DNA of 64,000 nucleotides from assembly GCA_003151235.1 (NCBI GenBank), contig PLWZ01000072.1, positions 1 to 64,000 of the forward strand, written 5' to 3'. The notes under the pieces are model-generated. The model saw only the letters and a list, made by a program, of their open reading frames with translations, ran no database searches and was not told the origin of the DNA. Source of the DNA: Acidimicrobiaceae bacterium. Its GTDB lineage: Bacteria; Actinomycetota; Acidimicrobiia; Acidimicrobiales; RAAP-2. A program made the position numbers and the translations under genes. Below are positions 1-7,193 of this stretch, piece by piece; position 1 is the stretch's first letter; each line of letters begins with the position of its first letter.

Positions 1-231
1 CCCCGCTCATTTCCGAAGAGCCGGTAATCTCGCTGTCTGTCGACCCGCGATGCCGATACTTACGCCAGAAGCCGTGTTTCCATATAGCTATTGCTGAAGG
101 TTGCATGGTAAGGATGTCTCGGTTCTACCCTGCTGAGTCGGACCGGTTGGACCGACAACAGCGTGAACCGGTTCGGGTTGACTTGTAAGCAGACTGCTCG
201 GCTGAGCAGATGCGAAGCCCCATTCCGATCG

Positions 232-251
232 GACTTGCCCCTGGGCAAGTC
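232..251. repeat. Inverted repeat downstream of integrase 1
   Basis: GACTTGCCCCTGGGCAAGTC can fold into an 8-9 bp stem with a tiny loop. It lies about 40 bases past the stop codon of the leftward integrase gene, so it could be a transcription terminator hairpin, although no T-tract follows it on the minus strand. A second, shorter stem (CTGCTC/GAGCAG) lies near 193-208. The remaining bases from 1 to 290 show no gene I can support; this is the interior of an element that extends left of the window. Confidence 0.35.
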
Positions 252-290
252 GCGGTTGATTCGTTGCGGTAATCAGCCGCCGGCTACTGC

Positions 291-1553
291 TCAGGTCCTC
301 GCCGGTAGCGCTTTCGTCGTTGCATCAAGTGCCTTGGCGAGAGTCGCGAGGGCCTCCCGCATGCGCTCGTTGGTTGGGGCTCCTGTGTACAGATTCAGCG
401 TGACAGTTGGCCGAGCATGACCGAGGATGTACGAAACAGTCGCTGGATCCATGCCCTCCGTCATCATTACGGTCGCCGCGAAATGGAGTAGGTGGTGAAC
501 GGTGATGGTCTCCAGCCCGGCATCATCTACAACGCGCTTGACTGCTCGACTAATGGCGTTCGTTGAGTAGGGGGCACTCCCATCCAGCTCAGGGCTGAAC
601 ACGTAGCCGTCCGGTAACAGCGAGAGATCAAGTCTGGCGGCCTCGCTCTCACAATTCTCCCTATGCCAGCGCAGTGCCTCGAGTCCTGCTCCCAATAAGG
701 GGAAGGTCCGGATCCCCGCCTTGGTCTTCGGTGGCCCTTCGGCGCCATCGCTGAATGACCGAGAAATGCTGATCACTCCACTCTCCAGATCAACGTCAGA
801 CCAGCGGAGCGCGCAGATCTCACCCAGCCGGGGCCCGCAAGATGCCGCCAGTCGCAACAAGTTGGCTAGCCAAAACTTGTCGTGACGATGGCTGGCGTCC
901 CGTCTTGAAAAGTCAGCATCGATGTGCCAACGGTCGCACGCTTCGATGAGAGCAATGACAGCTTCGGCCGATGGTGCCGACCGCCGATTGTCACCCACCG
1001 GGTCCAGGCTGGCGAAGTCCGCTTCGTTGCGGTCCACCCGCCGCTGCTTGACGCCGTATGCCAGTGCCGCCCGGATGAGGGCGTGACAGCGACGGACGGT
1101 CGCTGCAGACCGGCCGGCTTCGTACATCCCCTGATACAGATCGCTGATCTTGCGAGCCGTCAGCTTGGTTAGCTGAATCCTCCCCAGGGTGGGGCGGATC
1201 GTTGCTTCGATCACTTGCCCGTTCGTCCGGGCAGTCGAGGGCTTCCAGCTCCGCCCGGTGTCCTTCACCCAATCGTCAAGCAGGTCCCCGAACGTCTCCC
1301 TACCCCCCGCGGTGCTCCCCTGGTCGATCTCCCGCTGAATGGCCCTCAGGCGCCGCTGTGCGTCCTTAGAGGTGCCTCTGACGGTCTCGGTTCGGAGCAA
1401 GGGCGCGCCCTTCGGGCTGTAACCCCGCAGAGCTCGGACCTTGTACCGCTTGCCAGCCTGGACCTCGATGACCTGGCCCGTCCCCGGTGCTCGCACGATG
1501 CCTCCCTGGTGGCGTCTAGCGCGTGCGCCGAACTCTAGCACTGCTTCTAGCAC
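291..1553 (-). CDS. Tyrosine recombinase/integrase, catalytic Arg substituted
   Basis: This is a phage-type site-specific integrase of 420 residues: an N-terminal arm-binding region, a SAM-like core-binding domain (about 85-180) and a C-terminal catalytic domain. The first catalytic Arg (R242, in GPRLGE), His379 (LGH) and the Tyr nucleophile (Y389, NLYTG) are present. The normally invariant HxLRH box reads HHLLH (353-357), so the second catalytic Arg is Leu356 (codon CTC, one base from CGC). It lies immediately left of the 48-bp att copy at 1613-1660 and reads away from it, in the same arrangement as integrase 2 beside the tRNA. It therefore belongs to a different element that continues left of the window. 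Family knowledge says this Arg is needed for strand exchange, so the enzyme is probably inactive. The start could be internal. Confidence 0.93.
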   Translation of the reverse strand: MLEAVLEFGARARRHQGGIVRAPGTGQVIEVQAGKRYKVRALRGYSPKGAPLLRTETVRGTSKDAQRRLRAIQREIDQGSTAGGRETFGDLLDDWVKDTGRSWKPSTARTNGQVIEATIRPTLGRIQLTKLTARKISDLYQGMYEAGRSAATVRRCHALIRAALAYGVKQRRVDRNEADFASLDPVGDNRRSAPSAEAVIALIEACDRWHIDADFSRRDASHRHDKFWLANLLRLAASCGPRLGEICALRWSDVDLESGVISISRSFSDGAEGPPKTKAGIRTFPLLGAGLEALRWHRENCESEAARLDLSLLPDGYVFSPELDGSAPYSTNAISRAVKRVVDDAGLETITVHHLLHFAATVMMTEGMDPATVSYILGHARPTVTLNLYTGAPTNERMREALATLAKALDATTKALPART

Positions 1554-1570
1554 TTCAACGAGGACGGTAG

Positions 1571-1605
1571 TCCCTAGCTTCTACACTTATGCTTGTGACT
1601 AGGGA
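1571..1605. promoter_or_regulatory. Inverted repeat upstream of integrase 1
   Basis: TCCCTAG (1571-1577) and its exact complement CTAGGGA (1599-1605) are separated by 21 bases in the short gap between the integrase 1 start and the att copy. The position fits a regulator or recombinase arm site over the integrase promoter. Function is inferred from position only. Confidence 0.35.
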
Positions 1606-1612
1606 ATTTATC

Positions 1613-1660
1613 GGAGCCTGGGAGGGGACTCGAACCCCTGACCTGCGCATTACGAATGCG
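1613..1660 (-). repeat. att site: 48-bp copy of tRNA-Thr 3' half (attL)
   Basis: This is identical over 48 bases to 11187-11234 and runs from the 3' end of the tRNA-Thr gene to the base of the anticodon stem. The rest of the tRNA is absent here, so this is not a functional tRNA. Such duplications of a tRNA 3' end are what tyrosine integrases create on insertion. The pair bounds an element of about 9.57 kb. Because a second integrase lies immediately outside it, the same sequence probably also serves as the right end of a neighbouring tandem element. Confidence 0.93.
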
Positions 1661-1759
1661 ATCCCGTTCCTGTCAGGGCACTACTGGCGAAGACTGTAGG
1701 TATCTGACCAGGGCTTATCGTGACCCCGTACCACGGGCACGCACGTGGCGGACTGTATA

Positions 1760-1778
1760 GATATGGAGCGGATATGGA
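1760..1778 (+). repeat. Paired GATATGGA repeats, left end of element
   Basis: GATATGGA occurs at 1760 and again at 1771, exactly 11 bp apart, about 100 bp inside the left att copy. The same pair with the same 11-bp spacing and orientation occurs at the right end (11138 and 11149). One-helical-turn spacing at both ends is what is expected of arm-type integrase binding sites. Confidence 0.55.
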
Positions 1779-1822
1779 TCGGCGACGGCAGTGATTCCAA
1801 ACCCTCCCTCCCAGTCAGGCGC

Positions 1823-2143
1823 TCAGGCGGGGGCGGACGCTTCTTCCGTGTCCGACATGTCCCGAACGGCGCCAACAGCGGCCTTAACGACTGCCCAAAG
1901 CGGGTGATCCTGTCGGAGGTAGTACTGGCGCCGGGTGCCACGATCTCGAGGAAGACGGCTCACCATCCCCAGTTCGGTCAACCTTGCGAGCTCCGTGCCC
2001 ACATTGCTTTGAGGCAGCACCGTCCCTTGGACTGCTTCCGTCTGAAAGAAGAGAGGGTCGTCGTGGAGCATGACCCACTGAGCCACGATCAGCCGGGCCG
2101 CTCGTCCAAAAAGCCTGTCTCCGACCTGAGCAAGATCCGCCAT
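1823..2143 (-). CDS. Winged-helix transcriptional regulator
   Basis: A small (106-residue) DNA-binding protein. The central part (about 35-80), with an SNVGTELARLTELGMVSRLP stretch followed by a basic RGTRRQYY wing, is typical of ArsR/MarR/PadR-like winged helices. No metal-binding cysteines are seen. It is divergent from the DUF5678/retropepsin pair; the gap contains a perfect 7-bp inverted repeat (2151-2167) that overlaps where both promoters must lie, so it probably represses itself and the pair. It is cargo of the integrated element. The ligand or signal cannot be told from the sequence. Confidence 0.75.
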   Translation of the reverse strand: MADLAQVGDRLFGRAARLIVAQWVMLHDDPLFFQTEAVQGTVLPQSNVGTELARLTELGMVSRLPRDRGTRRQYYLRQDHPLWAVVKAAVGAVRDMSDTEEASAPA

Positions 2144-2150
2144 AAACCAT

Positions 2151-2167
2151 AATCTAGTTACTAGATT
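2151..2167. promoter_or_regulatory. Palindromic operator between divergent genes
   Basis: AATCTAGTTACTAGATT is a perfect 7-bp inverted repeat around a 3-base centre. It lies 8 bases upstream of the winged-helix start and about 70 bases upstream of the DUF5678 gene. It is the only strong dyad in this intergenic region and the likely binding site of the adjacent regulator. Confidence 0.6.
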
Positions 2168-2236
2168 CTGTTTGTGCTGGCTGGCCGATTCACTACCCTC
2201 GTGCGACGCTTAACTTCCGCACGAGGGATAGGAACG

Positions 2237-2455
2237 ATGCCCAAAGAACGACCCGATCGGACGCCCGCCCGTCGGCTTCATGAACTGCTCCAAGGGTTCG
2301 ACGGGCAATGGGTTGCGATCCAGGACAGCAAGGTCGTCGCCGTCAACGCGTCGCCGTACGAGCTGGTTGCAGAGCTCCGGAGGCGAGGACTCGATCGGGC
2401 CAGCATCATTCGGGCTCCGGCGGCTTCAGAACCCGAGATGGTCGCGTTCGGCTGA
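2237..2455 (+). CDS. DUF5678-like small protein
   Basis: The 72-residue product contains the FDGQWVAIQDSKVVAVN core followed by an ELVAELRRRG helix and an IIRAP strand, which is the pattern of the DUF5678 family (function unknown). The ATG at 2237 is preferred over the earlier in-frame start because a purine-rich AGGAACG precedes it. The next gene, a retropepsin-like protease, begins 7 bases after the stop, so the two are one transcript. The pairing of a DUF5678 protein with an aspartyl protease is, from memory, a recurring one; whether the protease cleaves its partner is unknown. Confidence 0.72.
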   Translation: MPKERPDRTPARRLHELLQGFDGQWVAIQDSKVVAVNASPYELVAELRRRGLDRASIIRAPAASEPEMVAFG

Positions 2456-2462
2456 CTCGTTC

Positions 2463-2954
2463 GTGACAGCGCCGTTCCCCTGGCTCTTCGAATACTCCGA
2501 TGATCCTGTAGTTGGAACGCAGTCTCGGTGGGGTCGAGCGGTGCTCCGTCCGTTGGTCGAGGTTCGCCTGATCGGACCACACGGGGTCAGTGATCGAGTT
2601 TTCGCCCTAGTTGACTCCGGAACGGAATACACCCTCATCATGCGATGGGTCGCTCAGAGCATCGGGGCCGACGTGTCCTTCAGCTCCGCGATAAGCCTCG
2701 GATTAGGTGGTGAAACGCTGAGGGTTGCTCCTGCCGATGTCGAACTTAGATTTGGCCCGCCAGACGAGCCGGAATCTGAATGGCATCAATGGAACGCGCA
2801 AGTCGGGGTCGTTCAGCACTGGAAAGCGCAATGGCCAGTGGTGCTCGGTCAACGCGGCTTCTTCGACGAATTCACGGTCAGCATGAGCCGAAGCTCCCAG
2901 CTTCTCGTTGTGACAGAACGAGACGAGCTCGATCATCAATATCTGCTGGAGTAG
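2463..2954 (+). CDS. Retropepsin-like aspartyl protease
   Basis: The 163-residue product starts at GTG 2463, just after the DUF5678 gene. The signature FALVDSGTEYTLI (catalytic Asp about residue 51 in the DSG triad) sits in a beta-strand context typical of single-domain retroviral-type proteases, which act as dimers. A later LGQRGFFDEFTV segment matches the conserved C-terminal portion of bacterial members. There is no signal peptide, so it should act in the cytoplasm. It is co-transcribed with the DUF5678 gene and probably controlled by the divergent winged-helix protein. Substrate unknown. Confidence 0.75.
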   Translation: MTAPFPWLFEYSDDPVVGTQSRWGRAVLRPLVEVRLIGPHGVSDRVFALVDSGTEYTLIMRWVAQSIGADVSFSSAISLGLGGETLRVAPADVELRFGPPDEPESEWHQWNAQVGVVQHWKAQWPVVLGQRGFFDEFTVSMSRSSQLLVVTERDELDHQYLLE

Positions 2955-2987
2955 CTCCGTTGAGCAACTTCGCTCACAGCCGACGTC

Positions 2988-3299
2988 CTATGCCACCTCC
3001 ACGCCAGGATCGACCAGCTTCACATCGAGCACTAGGCACGCGCTTGGCGATTGAGCTCCCCAGAGTCGTATCCCGACCACCACGGCATCGGCTCGTCCAT
3101 GTGGGAACCGATCCGAGTCGAGAGGGACTTCCGGACCCACCTTTAGGACACCCTGTCCGTTAGTGATTTCAATCCGGGCTCCAAGAGGAAGCGGGGCCCA
3201 CCCCTGATATTGCATGAGCGTTCCTCCGCCGTCGACGTCCATGATCAACGTAACGGTCGGAACTGGGAACGCCGGGGGGTCAATCGGTTCATCATCCAC
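2988..3299 (-). CDS. Hypothetical protein, last gene of PIG-L operon
   Basis: A 103-residue protein I do not recognise. It is predicted to be mainly beta-strand (alternating hydrophobics in the VTLIMDV and ADAVVVGIRLWG segments), with an acidic, proline-containing N-terminus. It lies 39 bases downstream of the HEPN-like gene on the same strand and is probably the last cistron of the PIG-L, small-protein, HEPN-like transcript. A role as partner or antitoxin of the HEPN-like protein is possible but rests on position alone. Confidence 0.5.
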   Translation of the reverse strand: MDDEPIDPPAFPVPTVTLIMDVDGGGTLMQYQGWAPLPLGARIEITNGQGVLKVGPEVPLDSDRFPHGRADAVVVGIRLWGAQSPSACLVLDVKLVDPGVEVA

Positions 3300-3338
3300 A
3301 TTGGCAAGCTACCTCTAGGCAGAGGTAAGGCTGGTTGT

Positions 3339-3866
3339 CTAGGAAGAGTCAGTCTCCTGCTCCTCGTGGTGTCTGCGATTGAGCTCGCGCTCGAGCTTGC
3401 CCAAACGCTCGTCCGCCTTCCGGATCTCGGCGGGAAGCTCGTCGAGTTGGTCATAGCCGATCGGATTTGGCTGGATTCCCCGTCCCTTCGTGCGCCGACT
3501 GGACACGTCCAACGTCGTCCACACTCGATGACCCGACCCCAGAGACAACGGCGCCCATTGCGAGTGCACGGCCGCATTGCGCTGTTCGCTCAGCGCCTTC
3601 GCTTCCTTCCTCCAGGCTCGGAACTCGCCCAGGAGGTCAGCATCTGGGCCGGCCTTCAGGAGGTCGTCTGCCAGCTCCCACAGTCGCACCACAGATAGTC
3701 CAGCCGTCAGCAGCGACATCAGGACGTTGCCGGGAAAGAGATCAGTGATCGCCCAGATGAGCTGGACCGATCGGGTTTCAAGCCCGCTCCAGGCAAAGAC
3801 CACTGCCCCGAGTTTCGGGAACAGCTCTTCCTGCATTGTCTCGGCGGTGGGCGGTTCCGATGTCAC
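3339..3866 (-). CDS. HEPN-like protein with R-x4-H motif (unassigned)
   Basis: A 175-residue, largely helical protein. Residues 96-101 read RNAAVH, followed by SQW. An R-N-x3-H motif at the end of a long helix is the catalytic signature of HEPN-domain ribonucleases found in toxin-antitoxin and abortive-infection systems. The N-terminal half (AWSGLETRSVQLIWAI, LWELADDLL) gives the expected helices. The C-terminus is a charged coiled-coil-like segment. The GTG start (3864-3866) overlaps the TGA of the upstream small gene. I do not know a named family for it; the HEPN assignment is inference from the motif and fold pattern. Confidence 0.55.
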   Translation of the reverse strand: MTSEPPTAETMQEELFPKLGAVVFAWSGLETRSVQLIWAITDLFPGNVLMSLLTAGLSVVRLWELADDLLKAGPDADLLGEFRAWRKEAKALSEQRNAAVHSQWAPLSLGSGHRVWTTLDVSSRRTKGRGIQPNPIGYDQLDELPAEIRKADERLGKLERELNRRHHEEQETDSS

Positions 3867-4077
3867 CGGTGCCCCACCGACTCGGGCTCCTCGACGCCCT
3901 CTCGGTGCCCCTCACTGCTCCACACAGGGATGCGCTTGCCGCCGGCGAGCCTCGTGTGCCCGCTCACGCTGACCGGCTCGGGACACAGTGTCGGTCGCCC
4001 GCTACGAGTGCCATCGGCAACCATCCGCCAACACGCCCGGGCTCGGAGAACACGGCATCGGCGTAGTGGTCAGTCAC
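3863..4077 (-). pseudogene. Small AVFSEPGR-family gene, copy 1, with 1-base frameshift
   Basis: The GTG start (4077-4075) overlaps the stop of the PIG-L gene. The first 18 residues read HYADAVFSEPGR; the frame must then shift by one base (a missing T before TGTTGG) to continue as CWRMVADG, then LCPEPVSVSGH, ending GHREGVEEPESVGHR and a TGA at 3863. The result matches copy 3 (58501-58713), which is intact and nearly the same length. The upstream and downstream genes both overlap it by GTGA junctions, so it was a working cistron of this operon. A sequencing error rather than decay cannot be excluded. Confidence 0.7.
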
Positions 4078-4772
4078 GAACGCCCAGTCGAGCGAGGCGA
4101 CAGAGACCAATACCCTTCGGCCAGCATTGCCTTCTCGCGTCGTTCCGCTCCCAAACCTCGCATTTGTGTGGGATAGCAGTCGAGGGCGGCGGCCTTGTCG
4201 CTCGAGCGAGGCTCAGCGTCCAGGCCAACCGGCGCAGGTGCCATGTCGGACAGTTTTTCGAGCGCGGCTTCGATGTTGGGCTCTTCATACGCGTAGGGCA
4301 GGTCCTTATAGGCAAACCACGCCAATTCGGAACTTCGCCGAGCAGCCCATGCCGCACCCGCCGCGGTGAGCTCGTGGTCGCGGTGACCGAGGCCCAGCGG
4401 CAAGATGACCGTTTGTGTACCGAGCCGCCTGAGCGCCCCCCTGATCTTTTCGCCGATCACGTGGGGCGCTGGCTCCGATTGAGGGCGCCGGTACTGGGCG
4501 TCAAGAAAGTCGAGCCGATGCCCGCTGGCGTCGAGACGGCTGAGAGCGTCATTGTCCTCGGCGATTCGTAGCTCTACGACATTGATTCCGACTGGAATAC
4601 CACAGTCCACTGCGTCCCAGCCCCGCCGAATCGTCCAATCGACACCCTCTCCTCCGGCAAAGACGGTCATGACGACGCAATCGCCCAGTTGGGGTATCAG
4701 CTCGCCGCAACTCAAGACCGCGTCGTCCATGTGCGGGGACAACACAAGAACGGGCTGCGGAATCGTCACCAT
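4074..4772 (-). CDS. PIG-L family deacetylase
   Basis: LmbE/PIG-L proteins are zinc hydrolases that remove N-acetyl groups from sugar derivatives. The N-terminal metal motif is SPHMDDAVLSC (residues 12-22), a variant of PHPDDE in which the last Glu is replaced, and the later GHRDHELT supplies the HxDH metal and catalytic residues (about 128-135). Length (232) is normal. It is the first gene of a leftward operon with the small AVFSEPGR gene, the HEPN-like gene and a hypothetical protein. As cargo of a mobile element it is unlikely to be the mycothiol deacetylase. Substrate unknown. Confidence 0.85.
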   Translation of the reverse strand: MVTIPQPVLVLSPHMDDAVLSCGELIPQLGDCVVMTVFAGGEGVDWTIRRGWDAVDCGIPVGINVVELRIAEDNDALSRLDASGHRLDFLDAQYRRPQSEPAPHVIGEKIRGALRRLGTQTVILPLGLGHRDHELTAAGAAWAARRSSELAWFAYKDLPYAYEEPNIEAALEKLSDMAPAPVGLDAEPRSSDKAAALDCYPTQMRGLGAERREKAMLAEGYWSLSPRSTGRS

Positions 4773-5052
4773 CGTGCACCCTTACTCATGGCAGTGAGTG
4801 CGCGATCTTGTGGGACGTCACCGACGGCGCCCACGAAGAGCACGTCTCGTAGCGGCCGACGTCGCTGTCCCGATCGGATGCCGTGCGTAGAAGACGCCCC
4901 GCACCGGTTTCGGTGTCAGTCGGCGCCGGGTACTCCTGACCGGGTGCATTGCCCGACGGACCTTGCGAGGGACGAACCAGCGGAAGATGGCCATCGGGGC
5001 TCCGCTCTCAGGTCATCGCGATCAACCGACCGCGCACATCGGTGGGCCCTCC

Positions 5053-5892
5053 CTATTGGGGGGTGAAGCTGGTCGAACAAGCGGCTTCTCCGTTGTTGAT
5101 GTCGACGTCGACCTGCACCGTGTAGTCGATTGTGGGGTGACCAATATCGAACGTGATTGACGCCGATCCACTGCCATCAGTCGTCCCCGAATCGGTCGTG
5201 GTTGTTGTCTTGTAGTACTTGGTCACCAACACTGGAGCATCGAGCACGTTTGACGTCACGTTCACGGTGTCGTCACCACTGTCGCCCGGTGTGGAGTTCG
5301 ACATCGTGGCCGTGCAGGTACTACCAGGCTGGGCCGTGGTTCCCTGCGTCCAGGTTCCACAACCCTGCACTAAGAACCTCATTGCGTTTGACGCCAACGT
5401 CACGGTCTGCGGGCCGTCGCCGAAATTGTTCGAGATGATGCTGTTGCCCGAGTCGAGAAAGTCACTGTCCTGTTCCCAATAGCAGTCCGGGCCACCCGGT
5501 GCCTCATAGGTCCCTGGGGCGATCGCGATACCAATGGCGTAGCCACCGTCACCGAAGGTGGTGGCTTCCGGCCCGCTACTCGGAACGACGGTCCACAACC
5601 CACAACCCTCGCTCTGGAAACCTCCGTCGGTCGGCGCGACCGTCACGACATCCGGGCCGTTTAGGAAGTTGTTGGCGATGATGCTGCTCTCCGAGCCCGA
5701 GAGGTCGGTCGATCGCTGCCAGTAGCAGCCCTGCCCCCCAGTGCTCTCGTAAGTGCCCGGCGTCACGACACCGCCAACGTTCTGGCTGTCGACCGATCCC
5801 ACTGGAAACGTCCCGTCGCCGAAAACATTGCACCCGGTGAGAATGACAACGGTCGCGACAATGATGCCGATAGTGAGCAGGCGTCTTGACAT
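5053..5892 (-). CDS. Secreted lipoprotein with two internal repeats
   Basis: The N-terminus has a short basic stretch, a hydrophobic segment and the lipobox LTGC, so it is exported and lipid-anchored. I chose the ATG at 5892 (MSRRLL) because GGAG lies upstream at good distance. The mature part contains two related units of about 60 residues, each with PGTYES/PGTYEA, a GCYWQR/DCYWEQ motif, SSIIANNF/NSIISNNF, and GCGLW/GCGTW; conserved Cys pairs suggest one disulfide per repeat. A Ser/Thr-rich C-terminal domain of beta character follows. Function unknown; it is cargo of the integrated element. Confidence 0.8.
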   Translation of the reverse strand: MSRRLLTIGIIVATVVILTGCNVFGDGTFPVGSVDSQNVGGVVTPGTYESTGGQGCYWQRSTDLSGSESSIIANNFLNGPDVVTVAPTDGGFQSEGCGLWTVVPSSGPEATTFGDGGYAIGIAIAPGTYEAPGGPDCYWEQDSDFLDSGNSIISNNFGDGPQTVTLASNAMRFLVQGCGTWTQGTTAQPGSTCTATMSNSTPGDSGDDTVNVTSNVLDAPVLVTKYYKTTTTTDSGTTDGSGSASITFDIGHPTIDYTVQVDVDINNGEAACSTSFTPQ

Positions 5893-5927
5893 TTCGCGCT
5901 CCAACCCCTTGAGCCGAGACGGAGGCC

Positions 5928-6020
5928 CTAAGGTCGAAGGTCGTCAACGTTGGGGAGACGGTAGCACCGCCAGCACCGGCCTCGCTCGGAGAAAACGGCC
6001 TCGGCGTAGTGCGGTAGCAC
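5928..6020 (-). pseudogene. Truncated AVFSEPGR-family fragment, copy 2
   Basis: Reading leftward from a GTG at 6020, the first residues (PHYAEAVFSERGRCWR) match the N-terminus of the small protein family seen at 3863-4077 and 58501-58713. After that the similarity ends and a stop follows at residue 31. The metal-binding-like C-terminal half is missing, so this is a 3'-truncated copy, 36 bases upstream of the lipoprotein gene. Whether the short peptide is still made is unknown. Confidence 0.5.
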
Positions 6021-6635
6021 GCCGGGATCGTAGGGACCGGTTGTCACAGGCGGAACGGTCGGGGCGGAAGCTGATTGCCGCGCCCGAACGCTGCGCCTAC
6101 GGTTCCGATCATGACTTCTTCTCGCTTTGTCGCCCTCTGGGTAGTTCTCGGCACCGCCGTTTACGCTGGACTAATCATCGGAGGACTCTGGATCACCCAC
6201 ACACCGCCGATTGGTTAGGCGGCATGGCGCCGGGAGTGCGGAGCCGGCTCGGTCGTGGGAACGTTCATGGCACACCAACGTCCGGGCTTGAAACCCGTAC
6301 CGACTGGCAGGCGCTAACGGTGCCGGGCAACCGGGTGGGACGGGTGGAGGGGTAACCCCGGGGGGGGGCCGATGGCCCGCATAATTGATGTCGGCCCGCC
6401 GGCAAGGACCCCTTGACCAGGGCCTTTGTATCCCGGTACGTGGAGCAGGGCAGGTTGCCTACGGGTCTGGGGCTTTGCCGTCTGCCAGCCAAAACAGCGG
6501 ATCGGCGCATGTATGACGTGGCCTGCTAAACGGGCCGGGGGAACGCAGGGGTGGGGTAACGGGGTGGGTGGCGGCCCCGTTTGGGTGGGGTGGAATAACC
6601 GGCACTCCGGCAATCCGTCCCTGACATCGGGATCA
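6021..6635. other. Non-coding G-rich region with quadruplex motifs
   Basis: No convincing gene of normal size is present in these roughly 600 bases, which separate the element's cargo from its replication and integration genes. The plus strand has two four-run guanine tracts: 6333-6352 (G3-T-G3-AC-G3-TGGA-G4) and 6548-6568 (G4-T-G4-TAAC-G4-T-G3). A hairpin (GGGGTAACCCC) and nine consecutive G follow the first tract at 6349-6368. Such sequence could be an origin of transfer or replication, a non-coding RNA or simply a transcription boundary; nothing decides between these. Confidence 0.45.
6111..6218 (+). CDS. Possible 35-residue single-span membrane peptide
   Basis: An ATG at 6111 opens a short frame whose product is mostly one hydrophobic helix (VALWVVLGTAVYAGLIIGG) with a short polar tail ending PPIG. 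No ribosome binding site is visible. It is on the opposite strand to its neighbours in the element. It could be a genuine small membrane protein or chance; I have no homologue in mind. Confidence 0.28.
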   Translation: MTSSRFVALWVVLGTAVYAGLIIGGLWITHTPPIG

Positions 6636-7169
6636 TCACTTGACCTTTGCCGCGGCCGCAGCGCCAGCCACCGCAGCGGCGTTGAGGTGCTCGTGCCGTG
6701 CCGGGCCGACGAGCGGGGCGATGCGCAACTCGAGCGCCCGGGTGAGTACATCGGAAAACGACCAGCCATCCAGTGGACTCGTCGCGACCATTACGTACGG
6801 ACCATTCTCACCACGCAGCGCGCGGTTCGCATCGCCCAGTACCGCGACGCTGACATCTGTGGCGAGCTTGTATGCCTGGAACGATTCGAATAGCCCGGTC
6901 ACCCCAACCGATTGGTCCACCAGGTCGGCCTCGAAACGAACGCGGGCGGACTCGCGTTTGTCGCTCAGTTCACGGATCGGCCCCGATGTCATCGAGGCGA
7001 GGAGAAACTCCACCTCCACGTCCCGAGCTACTTCTGCTTGCCGTTGCCCCAGTGCTTCGCGTTTGGCCTGGGTCTCGGCCACCTGGGCGGCGACCTTCTC
7101 CTGCGCTGCTCGGGCTGCTGCGGCTGCTTGACGCTGCACTTCCTGGGCGTTCAATGCGTCGATGGTCAT
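6636..7169 (-). CDS. Hypothetical element protein with coiled-coil N-terminus
   Basis: A 177-residue protein not recognised. Residues about 5-60 are Ala/Gln/Glu-rich and should form a long coiled coil; the middle part (about 85-150) has mixed hydrophobic strands (DVSVAVLGDA, PYVMVATSPLDGW); the C-terminus is Ala-rich. It is the last gene in the leftward run that begins with integrase 2, 24 bases after the preceding proline-rich gene, so it belongs to the backbone of the mobile element. Confidence 0.6.
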   Translation of the reverse strand: MTIDALNAQEVQRQAAAAARAAQEKVAAQVAETQAKREALGQRQAEVARDVEVEFLLASMTSGPIRELSDKRESARVRFEADLVDQSVGVTGLFESFQAYKLATDVSVAVLGDANRALRGENGPYVMVATSPLDGWSFSDVLTRALELRIAPLVGPARHEHLNAAAVAGAAAAAKVK

Positions 7170-7193
7170 CTGGGTTCCTTTTCGTGGCTGGCG

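Noticed and set aside
291-1553. Integrase 1 as a second integrase of the 9.6-kb element
   Set aside because: It lies outside the direct repeats that bound that element.
1613-1680. A second tRNA-Thr gene at the left end
   Set aside because: Only the 3' half is present; the acceptor and D-arm partners are missing, so it is an att copy.
4040-4065. Programmed ribosomal frameshift in the small family gene
   Set aside because: No slippery heptamer or downstream structure is evident; a simple one-base deletion or sequencing error is more likely.
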